DNA of 64,000 nucleotides, from NCBI GenBank assembly GCA_016716675.1, contig JADJVG010000009.1:1-64000 (forward strand), read 5' to 3'. Shown one piece after another: positions 8,989 to 17,716 of this stretch (within the stretch, counting starts at the first letter, position 1; every line of letters starts with the position of its first letter). The stretch comes from Hyphomicrobium sp. (GTDB taxonomy: Bacteria; Pseudomonadota; Alphaproteobacteria; Rhizobiales; Hyphomicrobiaceae). The notes under the pieces are model-generated. The model was given only the letters and a program-made list of their open reading frames with translations. It was not told where the DNA came from and did not search any database. The translations under genes and the position numbers were made by a program.

Positions 8989-9414
8989 TTAGTGCTGCGA
9001 GGGATCGACCCCGGACCCGTCGGGCGGAATTTCCGCCTTCCACATCTTCTCCAGATTGTAGAATTCCCGCACTTCGGGGCGGAAGATGTGAATGATGATG
9101 TCGCCGGTATCGACCAGCACCCAATCGCAAGCCGGAACGCCTTCAATACGAACCGGCGTGCCGGTCGCATCCTTGATCTTGAGCGCGATCTGATCGGCAA
9201 TCGCGCCGACGTGGCGGTCGGTGCGTCCCGAAGCGATGACCATGTAGTCGCCGAGCGACGACTTGCCTTCGAGAGGAATGCTGACAATTTCTTCAGCCTT
9301 GGCATCGTCAAGCCATGTGACGACGTTGGCGAGCAGCGCAGCCGAGGCCGGTGCGGCCTGGGACTTGGCGGTGGATGCGCGCTTGGCGGCGCCTCCAGCA
9401 GTGGTTCGGATCAA
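8989..9414 (-). CDS. rsfS: Ribosomal silencing factor RsfS
   Basis: Binds ribosomal protein L14 and blocks subunit joining in starved cells. The product has 141 residues. After a short Ala/Lys-rich leader the domain shows LDDAKAEEIVSIPLEGKSS, DYMVIASGRTDRHVGAIAD, PACDWVLVDTGDIIIHIF and EFYNLEKMWK, the hallmark segments of the family. It lies between nadD and rlmH, the standard arrangement. Its TAA stop at 8989-8991 is in the same frame as rlmH and only 9 bases before the proposed rlmH start. Confidence 0.95.
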   Translation of the reverse strand: MIRTTAGGAAKRASTAKSQAAPASAALLANVVTWLDDAKAEEIVSIPLEGKSSLGDYMVIASGRTDRHVGAIADQIALKIKDATGTPVRIEGVPACDWVLVDTGDIIIHIFRPEVREFYNLEKMWKAEIPPDGSGVDPSQH

Positions 9415-9578
9415 GCGGTGAGCGTCCTTTGCTATGGTTTCCGCGTCGGTAGAGCGGCCGGAATTACCGCGGCCACCATGATAAGCGCCACAGTGGCGCC
9501 CGGCAAATCAATTCCGGCGCGGCCAAGTACTAGGTTAAAACGGTTATATATCAGTTGGATGAAAGTGCGTGCGCAGCC

Positions 9579-9980
9579 TTAACTGGCCTTGCCTACACGC
9601 AGCGCGGTCGATGATAGAGCCGATAGCCGGGTTGTCAGGAAGGTCCAGGCGGGCGGATCTCTCAAGGGCAGGCCGCGCGATTTGGCCTCTGGGACGCGCT
9701 TCGCCTTCAGCGTTGCGCTGGTCGTGCCGCTCAAGCCTTTCAGCCGCCAGCCGGGCCGGTCAACGACGGCGATCGGGCAGGATTCCGCGATCTGCCGCCA
9801 GTGCTGCCAGTGGTGGAACGAGGCGAGATTGTCGGCGCCCATCACCCAGACAAAGTGGACGCCCGGATAGCGACGTTTGAGGTACGCCAGCGTGGCGGCG
9901 GTGTAGGGCGTGCCGAGGTCGGCCTCAAACCCGGTGACCTTCATGCGCGGTCCGCGCGCGAATTTTTTCGCAGCTTGCAT
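9579..9980 (-). pseudogene. nadD: Nicotinate-nucleotide adenylyltransferase NadD lacking its N-terminus
   Basis: NadD joins ATP and nicotinate mononucleotide in NAD synthesis and is normally essential. The remaining frame carries the middle and C-terminal motifs: LGTPYTAATLAYLKRRYP, FVWVMGADNLASFHHWQHW and the closing region around PAWTFLTTRLSALSSTALR. Homology starts a few codons before ATG 9980 (EAAVLLAERM), where an in-frame stop interrupts. Only 54 bases lie between this ORF and the proA stop, so the first ~50 residues, including the GGSFNPxHxGH nucleotide-binding motif, have no room. A short ATG frame overlapping the proA stop (about nine codons, MAARVKQKA) may be the true start, which would imply an internal deletion of about 150 bp. 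Deletion, assembly error or a second copy elsewhere are all possible. Confidence 0.8.
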
Positions 9981-10034
9981 GCGCTCGGCGAGCAGGACTG
10001 CCGCCTCACGCTTTCTGCTTCACGCGCGCTGCCA

Positions 10035-11321
10035 TCACACGGGCCTAACCTGGCCGGTGCCGCGGACTTTGTATTTGAAGCTGGTCAACTGTTCGACGCC
10101 GACCGGACCGCGCGCGTGCATCTTGCCAGTGGCGATGCCGATTTCAGCGCCGAAGCCGAACTCACCGCCGTCCGCGAATTGCGTGGAGGCGTTGACCAGA
10201 ACAATGGCGCTATCGACGCGATTGAGGAAGAGTTCTGCGGTCGCCGCGCACTCGGTAATGATCGCGTCGGTGTGCTGCGAACCATACGTCGTGATGTGGC
10301 TGATGGCGCCGTCAACGCCATCGACTGTTTTGACGGCGATGATGGCGTCGAGGAACTCCTTGCCGTAGTCGTCGGCTGATGCAGGCTTGACGCGCGCATC
10401 AACTTTCTGCGTCGCCGCATCGCCCCGCACTTCGCAGCCGGCATCGAGCAGCGCCTTGACGAGCGGCGTCAGATGATCTTGGCTAGCATTTTTATCAACC
10501 AGCAAACATTCGGTTGAGCCGCAAACGCCGGTCCGCCGCATCTTGGCGTTGATCACGATCGCAATGGCTTTATCGAGATCGGCGGCGCGATCGACATAGG
10601 TGTGGCAGATACCTTCGAGATGCGCGAACACCGGCACGCGCGCCTCGTTCTGGACGCGCTCGACCAGGCTGCGGCCGCCGCGCGGCACGATCACGTCGAG
10701 TGTGCCGGCGAGACCCTTGAGCATCTCACCCACCGCCGCGCGATCCGTGGTCGGCACCAGCTGGATCGCTGTATCGGGTAGGCCTGCGGCGTGCAGGCCT
10801 GCAACGAGCGCCGCGTGGATCGCGACGCTGGAATAGTGGCTTTCCGATCCGCCACGAAGAATTGCAGCGTTCCCGGCCTTGAGCGATAGCCCGCCGGCAT
10901 CGGCGGTCACGTTCGGGCGGCTTTCATAAATGATGCCGATGACGCCGAGCGGCACGCGCACGCGCTGGAACGACAAGCCGTTGGGCCGTGTCCATTCCGC
11001 GAGCACGGTACCGATGGGGTCGGCAAGCGTGGCGATGTCGTCTAGGCCTTGGGCAATCGCCTCGATACGTTTGGCGTCGAGCTTCAGGCGGTCGATAAAT
11101 GACGCTGGACGGTTGGCGGCTTCAGCGGCTGCAATGTCGCGCGCGTTGGCTTCAAGAATGATGGGCGCGGATTTACGCAACGCGCTGGCTGCGTGCGTCA
11201 ACGCTAAATTTTTCTGATCCGTGGAGGCGGTCGCGAGCACGCGCGCAGCGGAACGCGCACTGCTGCCAATCTCGCGCATCAGCTTCGCGGTGTCCTCAGG
11301 TATGCGCTCAATCGTGTTCAC
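10035..11321 (-). CDS. proA: Glutamate-5-semialdehyde dehydrogenase (gamma-glutamyl phosphate reductase) ProA
   Basis: Second step of proline synthesis: NADPH-dependent reduction of gamma-glutamyl phosphate to glutamate semialdehyde. The protein has 428 residues, full length for the family. Visible motifs include VPLGVIGIIYESRPNVT, NAAILRGGSESHYS and the catalytic cysteine segment RRTGVCGSTECLL. The C-terminal GFGAEIGIATGKMHARGPVG is diagnostic of ProA. It follows proB by 23 bp on the same strand, so the two proline enzymes form one transcription unit that continues into nadD. Confidence 0.97.
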   Translation of the reverse strand: MNTIERIPEDTAKLMREIGSSARSAARVLATASTDQKNLALTHAASALRKSAPIILEANARDIAAAEAANRPASFIDRLKLDAKRIEAIAQGLDDIATLADPIGTVLAEWTRPNGLSFQRVRVPLGVIGIIYESRPNVTADAGGLSLKAGNAAILRGGSESHYSSVAIHAALVAGLHAAGLPDTAIQLVPTTDRAAVGEMLKGLAGTLDVIVPRGGRSLVERVQNEARVPVFAHLEGICHTYVDRAADLDKAIAIVINAKMRRTGVCGSTECLLVDKNASQDHLTPLVKALLDAGCEVRGDAATQKVDARVKPASADDYGKEFLDAIIAVKTVDGVDGAISHITTYGSQHTDAIITECAATAELFLNRVDSAIVLVNASTQFADGGEFGFGAEIGIATGKMHARGPVGVEQLTSFKYKVRGTGQVRPV

Positions 11322-11344
11322 GTCGCCAGTCCTGTTCGGTGCCG

Positions 11345-12496
11345 TTATTTTCTGTTCAATGCCATATCATCGCGATGGATCAGCGTATCTTGTCTTTCGT
11401 ACCCCAGGATCTCTACGATCTCGCTGGAGTGCCGGCCGATGATACGCTGTGCTTCCTCGCTCGCATAGGCGATGAGACCGCGCCCGAGTTCGACGCCGGA
11501 TGCCGAGCGCAGAATGACCGCGTCGCCGCGATCAAATTGCCCTTCAATGCGTGAAACGCCCGCGGGTAAGAGGCTTTTACCAGATAACAGGGCCTTTTCC
11601 GCGCCTGCGTCAAGAAACACCTGCCCCGTTGGCACCAGCTGGCCCGCGAGCCAGCGCTTTTTGGCCGTAACGGGATCGGAATTGGCAAGGAACCATGTGA
11701 CTTTGGCGCCCTCGGAAATGGCCCGTAGCGGATGCAGGATCTTGCCCGTGGTGATCACCATATTGGTGCCGGCGCCCAGTGCGATCTTGCCGGCTTCGAC
11801 TTTGGTTTTCATACCGCCCTTGGACAGCTCCGTCCCGGCGTCTCCGGCCATCGCTTCGATTTCGGGCGTGATCTCGGTAACCAACGGGATATGCTGGGCG
11901 GTGGGATCATCGTTCGGAGGGGCCGTGTAAAGCCCATCGATATCCGAGAGCAGCACGAGGCAATCAGCCGACACCATGGATGCGACGCGCGCCGACAAAC
12001 GGTCGTTGTCGCCGTAGCGGATTTCGGCGGTTGCGACCGTGTCGTTCTCATTGACGACCGGGATGGCTTTCAATGACAGCAGCACTTCGATGGTGCGCCG
12101 CGCGTTGAGATAGCGGCGGCGTTCCTCGGTGTCGCCCAAGGTCAGAAGAATCTGTGCCGCGGTCAGGCCTCGTGCATGGGCGAGCTCCTGGTAGGCGTGC
12201 GCCAAGCTGATCTGGCCGACGGCGGCGGCGGCCTGGCTCTGTTCGAGTTCCAGTGCACCTTTCGGCAAGCCGAGCTTGTGACGGCCAAGCGCGACGGCGC
12301 CGGACGACACCAGCACGACATCCTTGCCGTCTTTGGTAAGCGCCGCGACGTCGTCCATCAGCGAGTTCAGCCATTCGGCTTTGAGCTGGCCGGTGGCGCG
12401 GTCGGTCAATAGCGCGGAGCCGATTTTCACGACAATGCGTTTGGCTTTGCGCCATTCAGGGCGGGCGGATGATTTTGCTTTGTCTGTTGCGGGCAT
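11345..12496 (-). CDS. proB: Glutamate 5-kinase ProB
   Basis: First and feedback-controlled enzyme of proline synthesis, phosphorylating glutamate. The amino-acid kinase domain begins RIVVKIGSALL and contains VSSGAVALGRHKLGLPKG, IPVVNENDTVATAEI and GGMKTKVEAGKIALGAG. A C-terminal PUA domain (about the last 80 residues, SGKSLLPAGVSRIEGQFDRGD) is present as in E. coli ProB. The start is uncertain: ATG codons at 12574, 12535 and 12496 are all in frame and none has a clear ribosome-binding site. 12496 gives 383 residues and lies closest to the first conserved strand. proA follows 23 bp downstream. Confidence 0.95.
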   Translation of the reverse strand: MPATDKAKSSARPEWRKAKRIVVKIGSALLTDRATGQLKAEWLNSLMDDVAALTKDGKDVVLVSSGAVALGRHKLGLPKGALELEQSQAAAAVGQISLAHAYQELAHARGLTAAQILLTLGDTEERRRYLNARRTIEVLLSLKAIPVVNENDTVATAEIRYGDNDRLSARVASMVSADCLVLLSDIDGLYTAPPNDDPTAQHIPLVTEITPEIEAMAGDAGTELSKGGMKTKVEAGKIALGAGTNMVITTGKILHPLRAISEGAKVTWFLANSDPVTAKKRWLAGQLVPTGQVFLDAGAEKALLSGKSLLPAGVSRIEGQFDRGDAVILRSASGVELGRGLIAYASEEAQRIIGRHSSEIVEILGYERQDTLIHRDDMALNRK

Positions 12497-12770
12497 CGGT
12501 CGAACTGGTCTTGCGGTGTGGGTCGTCCGCTGCATAGCAGAATTTGCGTGCCGCGACAGAGTCCAGGACGACAAAATCGGTTTATCGCCGCCGCAATTGG
12601 GCAGCTATTCTGGTTAAGGCGTGAAATCCCGGCAAATGACGCTGCTGCGTGGCCGCGATGCGCTGCGTGCAGAGGTGAAGTTTACGGGTGATCGTCGCAG
12701 TTGCGGACGCGGGACGGACATTTTGTCGGCGGGCGGTTTACTGTATATCCCGCGAGGCGCGGCGCGCGAC

Positions 12771-14309
12771 ATGGGAGACGGCAAGGTGGCGGACACGACG
12801 GTTTGGACACGCGCCTATCTGATGGATCAACTGCGCACGGCGGTGCTCAATCCGATCCAAGCGTTCCGCCTGCAATACCTCCCCTTGCTGATGGTCTATT
12901 TCGCCTATGGTGCGCTCGGACTGGTCTCGGTCGCAGAAAGCTATTGGATCAAGAAGAACCTGACGCTGTCGCCTGCCGAATTGGCATCGTTGAGCGTCTG
13001 GCTGACATTACCGTGGACCATCAAGATGGTCTTTGGTGAACTCGTCGATGCCGTGCCGGTGTTCGGCTCACAGCGCCGCGCTTACGTCTTGATCGGCGGC
13101 ACATTCATTGCGTCTGGACTGCTGATTCTGGCGGGTGCCGCTGGCGAGTGGTTGACGTTCACCACGCCGGAAAACCTCTACCGTATCGGCTCATTCCTTT
13201 CGATCGTCGGTGTTGTTCTGCAAGACGTGACGGCGGACGCCATGAGCACGGAAGTGGTGGCGCGCACAAATCCCGATTGTAGCGATCGGCCGAAAAGCGA
13301 GATCAATCGCGATCTCGGTATGGTGCAGGTGCTCGGCCGGCTGGCGCTATCGCTTGGCGCCTTCGCCGTCGCTGGGACGGCCGGGTGGCTTGCGAGCATT
13401 TATTCCTATCAGACCGTGTTTTTGATGGGCCTCATCATTCCGGTCATCTCGATTACCGGGGCGATGCTCGTCAAACTCGATAAGATCGAGCGGCGGCCAG
13501 TGGATTGGCGCATCCTCGGCGGCGGCATTGCGTTTGGTGCGGTTGTCGCCGCCCTCGCGTATGCCGAATTTCCCGGCAACCAAGAGATCGTTTTCATCGT
13601 CTCGATGGCAGTCGTCATCGCGATGCTTGTACGTGTCGTTGGAGATTTGGATGAGGCGACCAAGCGCAAAATTTTCTATGCTGCTTTGATCATTTTCATA
13701 TTCCGCGCGGCGCCGTCGGTCGGCTCGGGATATACGTGGTTTACAATCGACGTGCTCGGCTTCGATGAAGCGTTTCAAGGCACGCTCAACCAGATCGGCA
13801 CGGCGCTGGCGTTGCTGGGAACGTGGTTGTTCTCGGATGCGATTACCCGCAGGCCGGTCACGCAGGTGTTGATGTGGGTGACGATCGCAACCGGTATTCT
13901 GTCGTTGCCGAGCCTCGGTCTGACACTGGGCCTCAGCGATTGGACCGAGCACACATTTGGCTTTGGCGCGCGCACCATTGCGATCGTCGATACGGCAGCA
14001 TCGTCGCCCTTCGTTCAGCTCTCGATGATCCCGCTGCTGACGCTGTGCGCGATCTATGCCCCTGAAGGTCGCCGCGCGAGTTGGTTTGCACTCATGGCAT
14101 CGTTGATGAATTTGGCACTCGTCGCAGCGGCGTTGCAGACCAAATATCTCAATATGATATTCGTGGTTGATCGCGGATCGTATGGTCAACTGCCAGAACT
14201 CTTGATGACCGCTATGGCCATAGGTGTTGTTGCGCCAATTGCTGCGATTTTGTTCTTCGGACCGAAGATCGACGGTGGTCGCGCATCACTCAAAAAGCCC
14301 GCAGTCTAG
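12771..14309 (+). CDS. Major facilitator superfamily transporter, folate/biopterin-transporter (BT1)-like
   Basis: Integral membrane protein of about 512 residues with roughly 12 hydrophobic segments. The N-terminal half contains LLMVYFAYGALGLVSVAE and SVWLTLPWTIKMVFGELVDAVPVFGSQRRAY, which matches BT1-type transporters (plant, cyanobacterial and trypanosomatid folate/biopterin carriers) at the first cytoplasmic loop. Segment LQDVTADAMSTEVV is also typical of that group. The frame is open from 12621, but ATG at 12771 (or GTG at 12786 with GGAG 8 bases upstream) is closer to the first helix. The substrate is unknown; no folate or pterin gene is adjacent. It is divergent from proB. Confidence 0.75.
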   Translation: MGDGKVADTTVWTRAYLMDQLRTAVLNPIQAFRLQYLPLLMVYFAYGALGLVSVAESYWIKKNLTLSPAELASLSVWLTLPWTIKMVFGELVDAVPVFGSQRRAYVLIGGTFIASGLLILAGAAGEWLTFTTPENLYRIGSFLSIVGVVLQDVTADAMSTEVVARTNPDCSDRPKSEINRDLGMVQVLGRLALSLGAFAVAGTAGWLASIYSYQTVFLMGLIIPVISITGAMLVKLDKIERRPVDWRILGGGIAFGAVVAALAYAEFPGNQEIVFIVSMAVVIAMLVRVVGDLDEATKRKIFYAALIIFIFRAAPSVGSGYTWFTIDVLGFDEAFQGTLNQIGTALALLGTWLFSDAITRRPVTQVLMWVTIATGILSLPSLGLTLGLSDWTEHTFGFGARTIAIVDTAASSPFVQLSMIPLLTLCAIYAPEGRRASWFALMASLMNLALVAAALQTKYLNMIFVVDRGSYGQLPELLMTAMAIGVVAPIAAILFFGPKIDGGRASLKKPAV

Positions 14310-14533
14310 GCAATTCTTGTCAGCAGCGATGATCGATAATCCATCGCAGAATATCGTTCAAATTCTATAGGACGTACACAGAATAAAAATCTATTTGATA
14401 GCGGTTTGGCACGTAAAACTTTCAGCCATTTGCATACCGTTCGTTGACGGTGTGCGTGGATACTCTCGCGGCACATGGTTTCAAAGATATTTTGCTAAAC
14501 GTATGTTAGCGCTGAGGGGGTGGCATAGCGCGG

Positions 14534-15094
14534 ATGAAATTGAATAGCGATCAAGACGTCCGCTGGAGTTCGAGGGATGGAGTGCCCCTCAATGGTGCGG
14601 ACGAGCGCCCGCCGCCACTCGTCGATCTGACGGCGCCGAGATGGCAGGGTATGTATTCTAGTCCTGCCGTTCGAATGGAACCGACGCATCACCCTGCGTT
14701 CGACCGCATGATGGCGAACGTTCCAGAGGAGATCACCCAGACATTTTCAGACCAACAACTTGTGGCGCTGTCGCTCGCCAGCATCCCGAGGGTTTCGCCG
14801 CATGTCATCGATTACCGGGTGAGTATCCCGTTCTTCGGGAAACGATATTATCTGACAGTGCTCGCCGGCAGGGAACGCAGGTCGCGTGCACGCCTTGCGC
14901 GCGAGGGGCAATTGATGTCGGGCCAAGTCGCGCGTTTGGACGCGACGGTTCTCGGCGTCGCTTTGGCATTCGGGCTGATCGCACTGGCGTTCGGGCTTTA
15001 CATTGTCAAGTCGGCGCTCGGCATTGACTTGTTCGAAGGCGATTCCGCCATGCACGAGGTCTTCCGCCAGCTCAACGTCCAGCCGCCACTGTGA
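14534..15094 (+). CDS. Hypothetical protein with one C-terminal membrane segment
   Basis: 186 residues, not recognised as a named family. The N-terminal half is hydrophilic and probably cytoplasmic; the middle carries YRVSIPFFGKRYYLTVLAGRE, a basic-aromatic segment. One strong hydrophobic helix lies at about 138-160 (VLGVALAFGLIALAFGLYIV), followed by a short tail. This suggests a bitopic inner-membrane protein of unknown role. It stands alone between the transporter and the converging obgE gene. The 220 bp upstream are AT-rich and may hold its promoter. Confidence 0.65.
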   Translation: MKLNSDQDVRWSSRDGVPLNGADERPPPLVDLTAPRWQGMYSSPAVRMEPTHHPAFDRMMANVPEEITQTFSDQQLVALSLASIPRVSPHVIDYRVSIPFFGKRYYLTVLAGRERRSRARLAREGQLMSGQVARLDATVLGVALAFGLIALAFGLYIVKSALGIDLFEGDSAMHEVFRQLNVQPPL

Positions 15095-15137
15095 TCCGCG
15101 CGGTGCCGCGCATGTCGCAAGTGACGGTGCGTGGCCG

Positions 15138-16180
15138 TTATGGCTGCCAACCTCTGTCAGCGCTCTCGTCGTCGTCGCCGCTTTCGTCGTGGTCGGCGCG
15201 CGCGACCTCACGGGTTAGCGCATAGAGCGCTTCCTTGACGCCTTGACCTGAAACCGCCGAGAGCACGAGCGGCGTTTTTACGGCAGGCCTTTTTGAGAGC
15301 CGCCACCTTCTCCTTCAACGTTTCCACGTCGAGGGCGTCGGCCTTCGAGAGTGCGACGATTTCTTTCTTTTTGTGGAGTTCGTCGCTGTAGGCTTTCAAT
15401 TCGCGGCGCACGGTCTTGTAAGCGGTCGCTACGTCCTCTTCGGTCGCGTCAACCAAATGCAGCAGTACCCGGCAACGTTCGACGTGGCCGAGGAACTGGT
15501 CGCCGAGCCCGGCACCTTCGTGTGCGCCTTCGATCAGACCCGGAATGTCGGCGAGAACGAAATCAGTGTCGCCCGTGCGTACGACGCCGAGATTCGGATG
15601 CAGCGTCGTGAATGGATAGTCGGCGACCTTCGGTTTGGCGCTCGACGGTGGCGAGGAACGTCGATTTGCCGGCGTTCGGCAAGCCGACGAGACCGGCGTC
15701 TGCGATCAACTTCAAGCGCAGCCAAATGGTGAGTTCTTCGCCCGGCAGGCCCGGATTGGCGAAGGTCGGCGCCTGGTTGGTGGCGCTCTTGAAATGGGCG
15801 TTGCCGAAGCCGCCGTTACCGCCCTTGGCGATCAGCACGCGCTCGCCCGGTGCCGTCAAATCCGCAAGCAGCGTCTCGCCGTCCTCGGCATAGACCTGCG
15901 TTCCCGGTGGCACTTTGATGGTGCAGTCGTCGCCGTTGGCGCCGGCACGGTTCTGGCCCATGCCGCCTTGGCCGGACTTGGCTTTGAAGTGCTGCTGGTA
16001 GCGGTAATCGATCAGCGTGTTGAGGTTGGCGACGCATTCCACCCAGACGTCGCCGCCCCTGCCGCCATCGCCGCCGTTGGGACCGCCGAACTCGATGAAC
16101 TTCTCGCGCCGGAACCCGATGCATCCGTTTCCGCCCGCCCCGGAGGCGATGTAGATCTTAGCTTGGTCAAGAAACTTCAT
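15138..16180 (-). pseudogene. obgE: GTPase ObgE/CgtA, interrupted by two frameshifts
   Basis: Ribosome-associated GTPase needed for 50S maturation and usually essential. The start ATG at 16180 gives MKFLDQAKIYIASGAGGNG, the canonical Obg fold with its glycine-rich strands, then the G1 motif GLPNAGKSTFL. Right after ATVER the frame is lost (near 15650): two bases appear missing in a GCGC run. The correct frame resumes with AKPKVADYPFTTLHPNLGVV, DIPGLIEGAHEGAGLGDQF and VALSKADALD. Near 15279 an extra A in an AAAAA run shifts the frame again; correcting it restores TPLVLSAVSGQGVKEAL and an acidic C-terminus ending at the stop 15138-15140. Sequencing error is at least as likely as inactivation. 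Confidence 0.9.
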
Positions 16181-16716
16181 GGTGCAAGCGCCTTTAACGC
16201 GGTGGACTTCAAGACGGTTGTCCATGGCCGGCGACGCTCGTAGGTGAGTGTCGGCAGGTGTTCATTGCGGGCCTCGCTCCAGCCGGTGCATTGGCCCGTG
16301 GCGCGAAATCCGAGTTTAGCGGCGACGCGCCCAGACTGGGCGTTGTCGAGAAAATGGCAGCAGGTAAAGCGCTTCACGCCGTTGCGGATGAAGCCGTAGC
16401 GCATGACGGCGGCTGCGGCTTCGACCGCGTAGCCTTGCCCCCAATAGGGCTTGCCGATCCAGTAGCCGAGTTCCGCTGCGCCATCACCCGATGCGGCGTA
16501 TCCGCAAATGCCGATCAGTTCGCCTGCGCGGTCGATGCCGAATACGACCTCGCCGTCGGCCAAGTCGCAGACCCAATGCAGGGCCGCGTCCGTCGAATAG
16601 GGATACGGAATCCGCCCGGTCATGCGCGCAACATCCCAATCGCCGCCAAGCACCGCAATCCGGTGAGCGTCGTCATGGCTGAGTTTGCGAAGCGTGAGGC
16701 GCGCGGTTTTCATCAT
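16177..16716 (-). CDS. RimJ/RimL-type GNAT N-acetyltransferase
   Basis: Cytoplasmic acetyl-CoA-dependent acetyltransferase, 179 residues. The fold is indicated by TARLTLRKLSHDDA at the N-terminus, ELIGICGYA, AELGYWIGKPYWGQGYAVEAA (acetyl-CoA-binding region) and the late NAQSGRVAAKLGF. This is the RimJ/RimL-like group that acetylates N-termini or small molecules. It sits between rpmA and obgE on the same strand and its stop overlaps the obgE start by 4 bp (ATGA-type coupling). This arrangement is frequent in alphaproteobacteria, but the substrate is not known. Confidence 0.88.
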   Translation of the reverse strand: MMKTARLTLRKLSHDDAHRIAVLGGDWDVARMTGRIPYPYSTDAALHWVCDLADGEVVFGIDRAGELIGICGYAASGDGAAELGYWIGKPYWGQGYAVEAAAAVMRYGFIRNGVKRFTCCHFLDNAQSGRVAAKLGFRATGQCTGWSEARNEHLPTLTYERRRPWTTVLKSTALKALAP

Positions 16717-16813
16717 CCGAAAAAGCTAATCGACAAACGAGGCGCTAGAAAAGCGAAAAGGGGACGGCAACGCCATCCCCCGATCGATGATCGCCTTGCG
16801 AAGCGTCTGAGAC

Positions 16814-17086
16814 TTACTCAGCCGCAACCAGCTTCTGCGGGCGGACCGAAATATAGATGCGGCCGTTGCGCTTGGTTGCAAACTCAACCTGACCTTCTTC
16901 AACGGCGAAGATGGTGTGGTCGGTGCCCATGCCGACGCCGGCGCCGGGGTGCCACTGCGTGCCGCGCTGGCGGCACAAGATGTTGCCCGGAATGACGTAT
17001 TCGCCGCCGTAGCGCTTAATGCCGAGGCGTTTCGACTCTGAGTCGCGACCGTTCTTTGTCGAACCGCCGGCTTTCTTCTGTGCCAT
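16814..17086 (-). CDS. rpmA: 50S ribosomal protein L27
   Basis: Ribosomal protein near the peptidyl-transferase centre, 90 residues. The N-terminus MAQKKAGGSTKNGRDS is the conserved tail that reaches the tRNA 3' end. ESKRLGIKRYGGEYVIPGN, RQRGTQWHPGAGVGMG and DHTIFAVEEGQVEF complete the family pattern. It lies 47 bp downstream of rplU in the invariant rplU-rpmA pair and upstream of the GNAT-obgE genes. Confidence 0.98.
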   Translation of the reverse strand: MAQKKAGGSTKNGRDSESKRLGIKRYGGEYVIPGNILCRQRGTQWHPGAGVGMGTDHTIFAVEEGQVEFATKRNGRIYISVRPQKLVAAE

Positions 17087-17132
17087 GGATCAAATCCCTG
17101 ATGTCTTGATCGTCAATCTTAGACGCGGCTCG

Positions 17133-17447
17133 TTAAGCGCCGGTGATGGAGGTGATGCGGACGGTCGAAAGGTCCTGACGGTGGCCTTTCTTGCGGCGCG
17201 AATTCTTGCGGCGGCGCTTCTTGAACGCGATCAGCTTCGGGCCGCGGCTCTGTTCAACGAGTTCGGCGGTGACTTTCGCGCCAGCAACGGTCGGCATGCC
17301 GACCTTTACGCTGTCGCCCGTTCCAACCATCAAAACTTCAGTGAATTCGATATTGCCACCAGCTTCGCCAGCCACGCGCTCAATCTTCAAAACATCGTTC
17401 TGAGCGACGCGGTACTGCTTGCCGCCTGTCTTAATGACAGCGTACAT
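17133..17447 (-). CDS. rplU: 50S ribosomal protein L21
   Basis: Ribosomal protein binding 23S rRNA, 104 residues from the ATG at 17447 (MYAVIKTGGKQYRVAQND). The frame is open further upstream to 17501, but the family always begins at MYAVI. VLMVGTGDSVKVG and the C-terminal basic region KKRRRKNSRRKKGHRQ are typical. It is first in the minus-strand rplU-rpmA-GNAT-obgE set; the promoter should lie between 17448 and the divergent gene at 17717. Confidence 0.97.
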   Translation of the reverse strand: MYAVIKTGGKQYRVAQNDVLKIERVAGEAGGNIEFTEVLMVGTGDSVKVGMPTVAGAKVTAELVEQSRGPKLIAFKKRRRKNSRRKKGHRQDLSTVRITSITGA

Positions 17448-17716
17448 TGGATAATCCTTCCGGCCCTTTTGGCCTGTTACCGCGCCCTGTGGCGCCACCA
17501 CTTAAGGTGGACTTTCAATGGGTTGCGTGTTTTAGCAACCAAAGCCTCGGACAGCGCATTGCTCGCGAATGCTTTCGCACTTGCGAATGAGGAGGTTTAT
17601 TGTCGAGTTGTGCGTCCTTGTCAATTGTTTGACGTATTAGTCTTTGGTGGCCCGGGTGCGGTCAAAAAGCGTTATCGGGCATTGTTCCGCCGCTCTGGGG
17701 TCTTGGTTTCGACCGC

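Noticed and set aside
13347..14189. 280-codon minus-strand frame inside the BT1-like transporter
   Set aside because: Highly charged Arg/Asp/His composition with no motif; the transporter frame has clear membrane helices.
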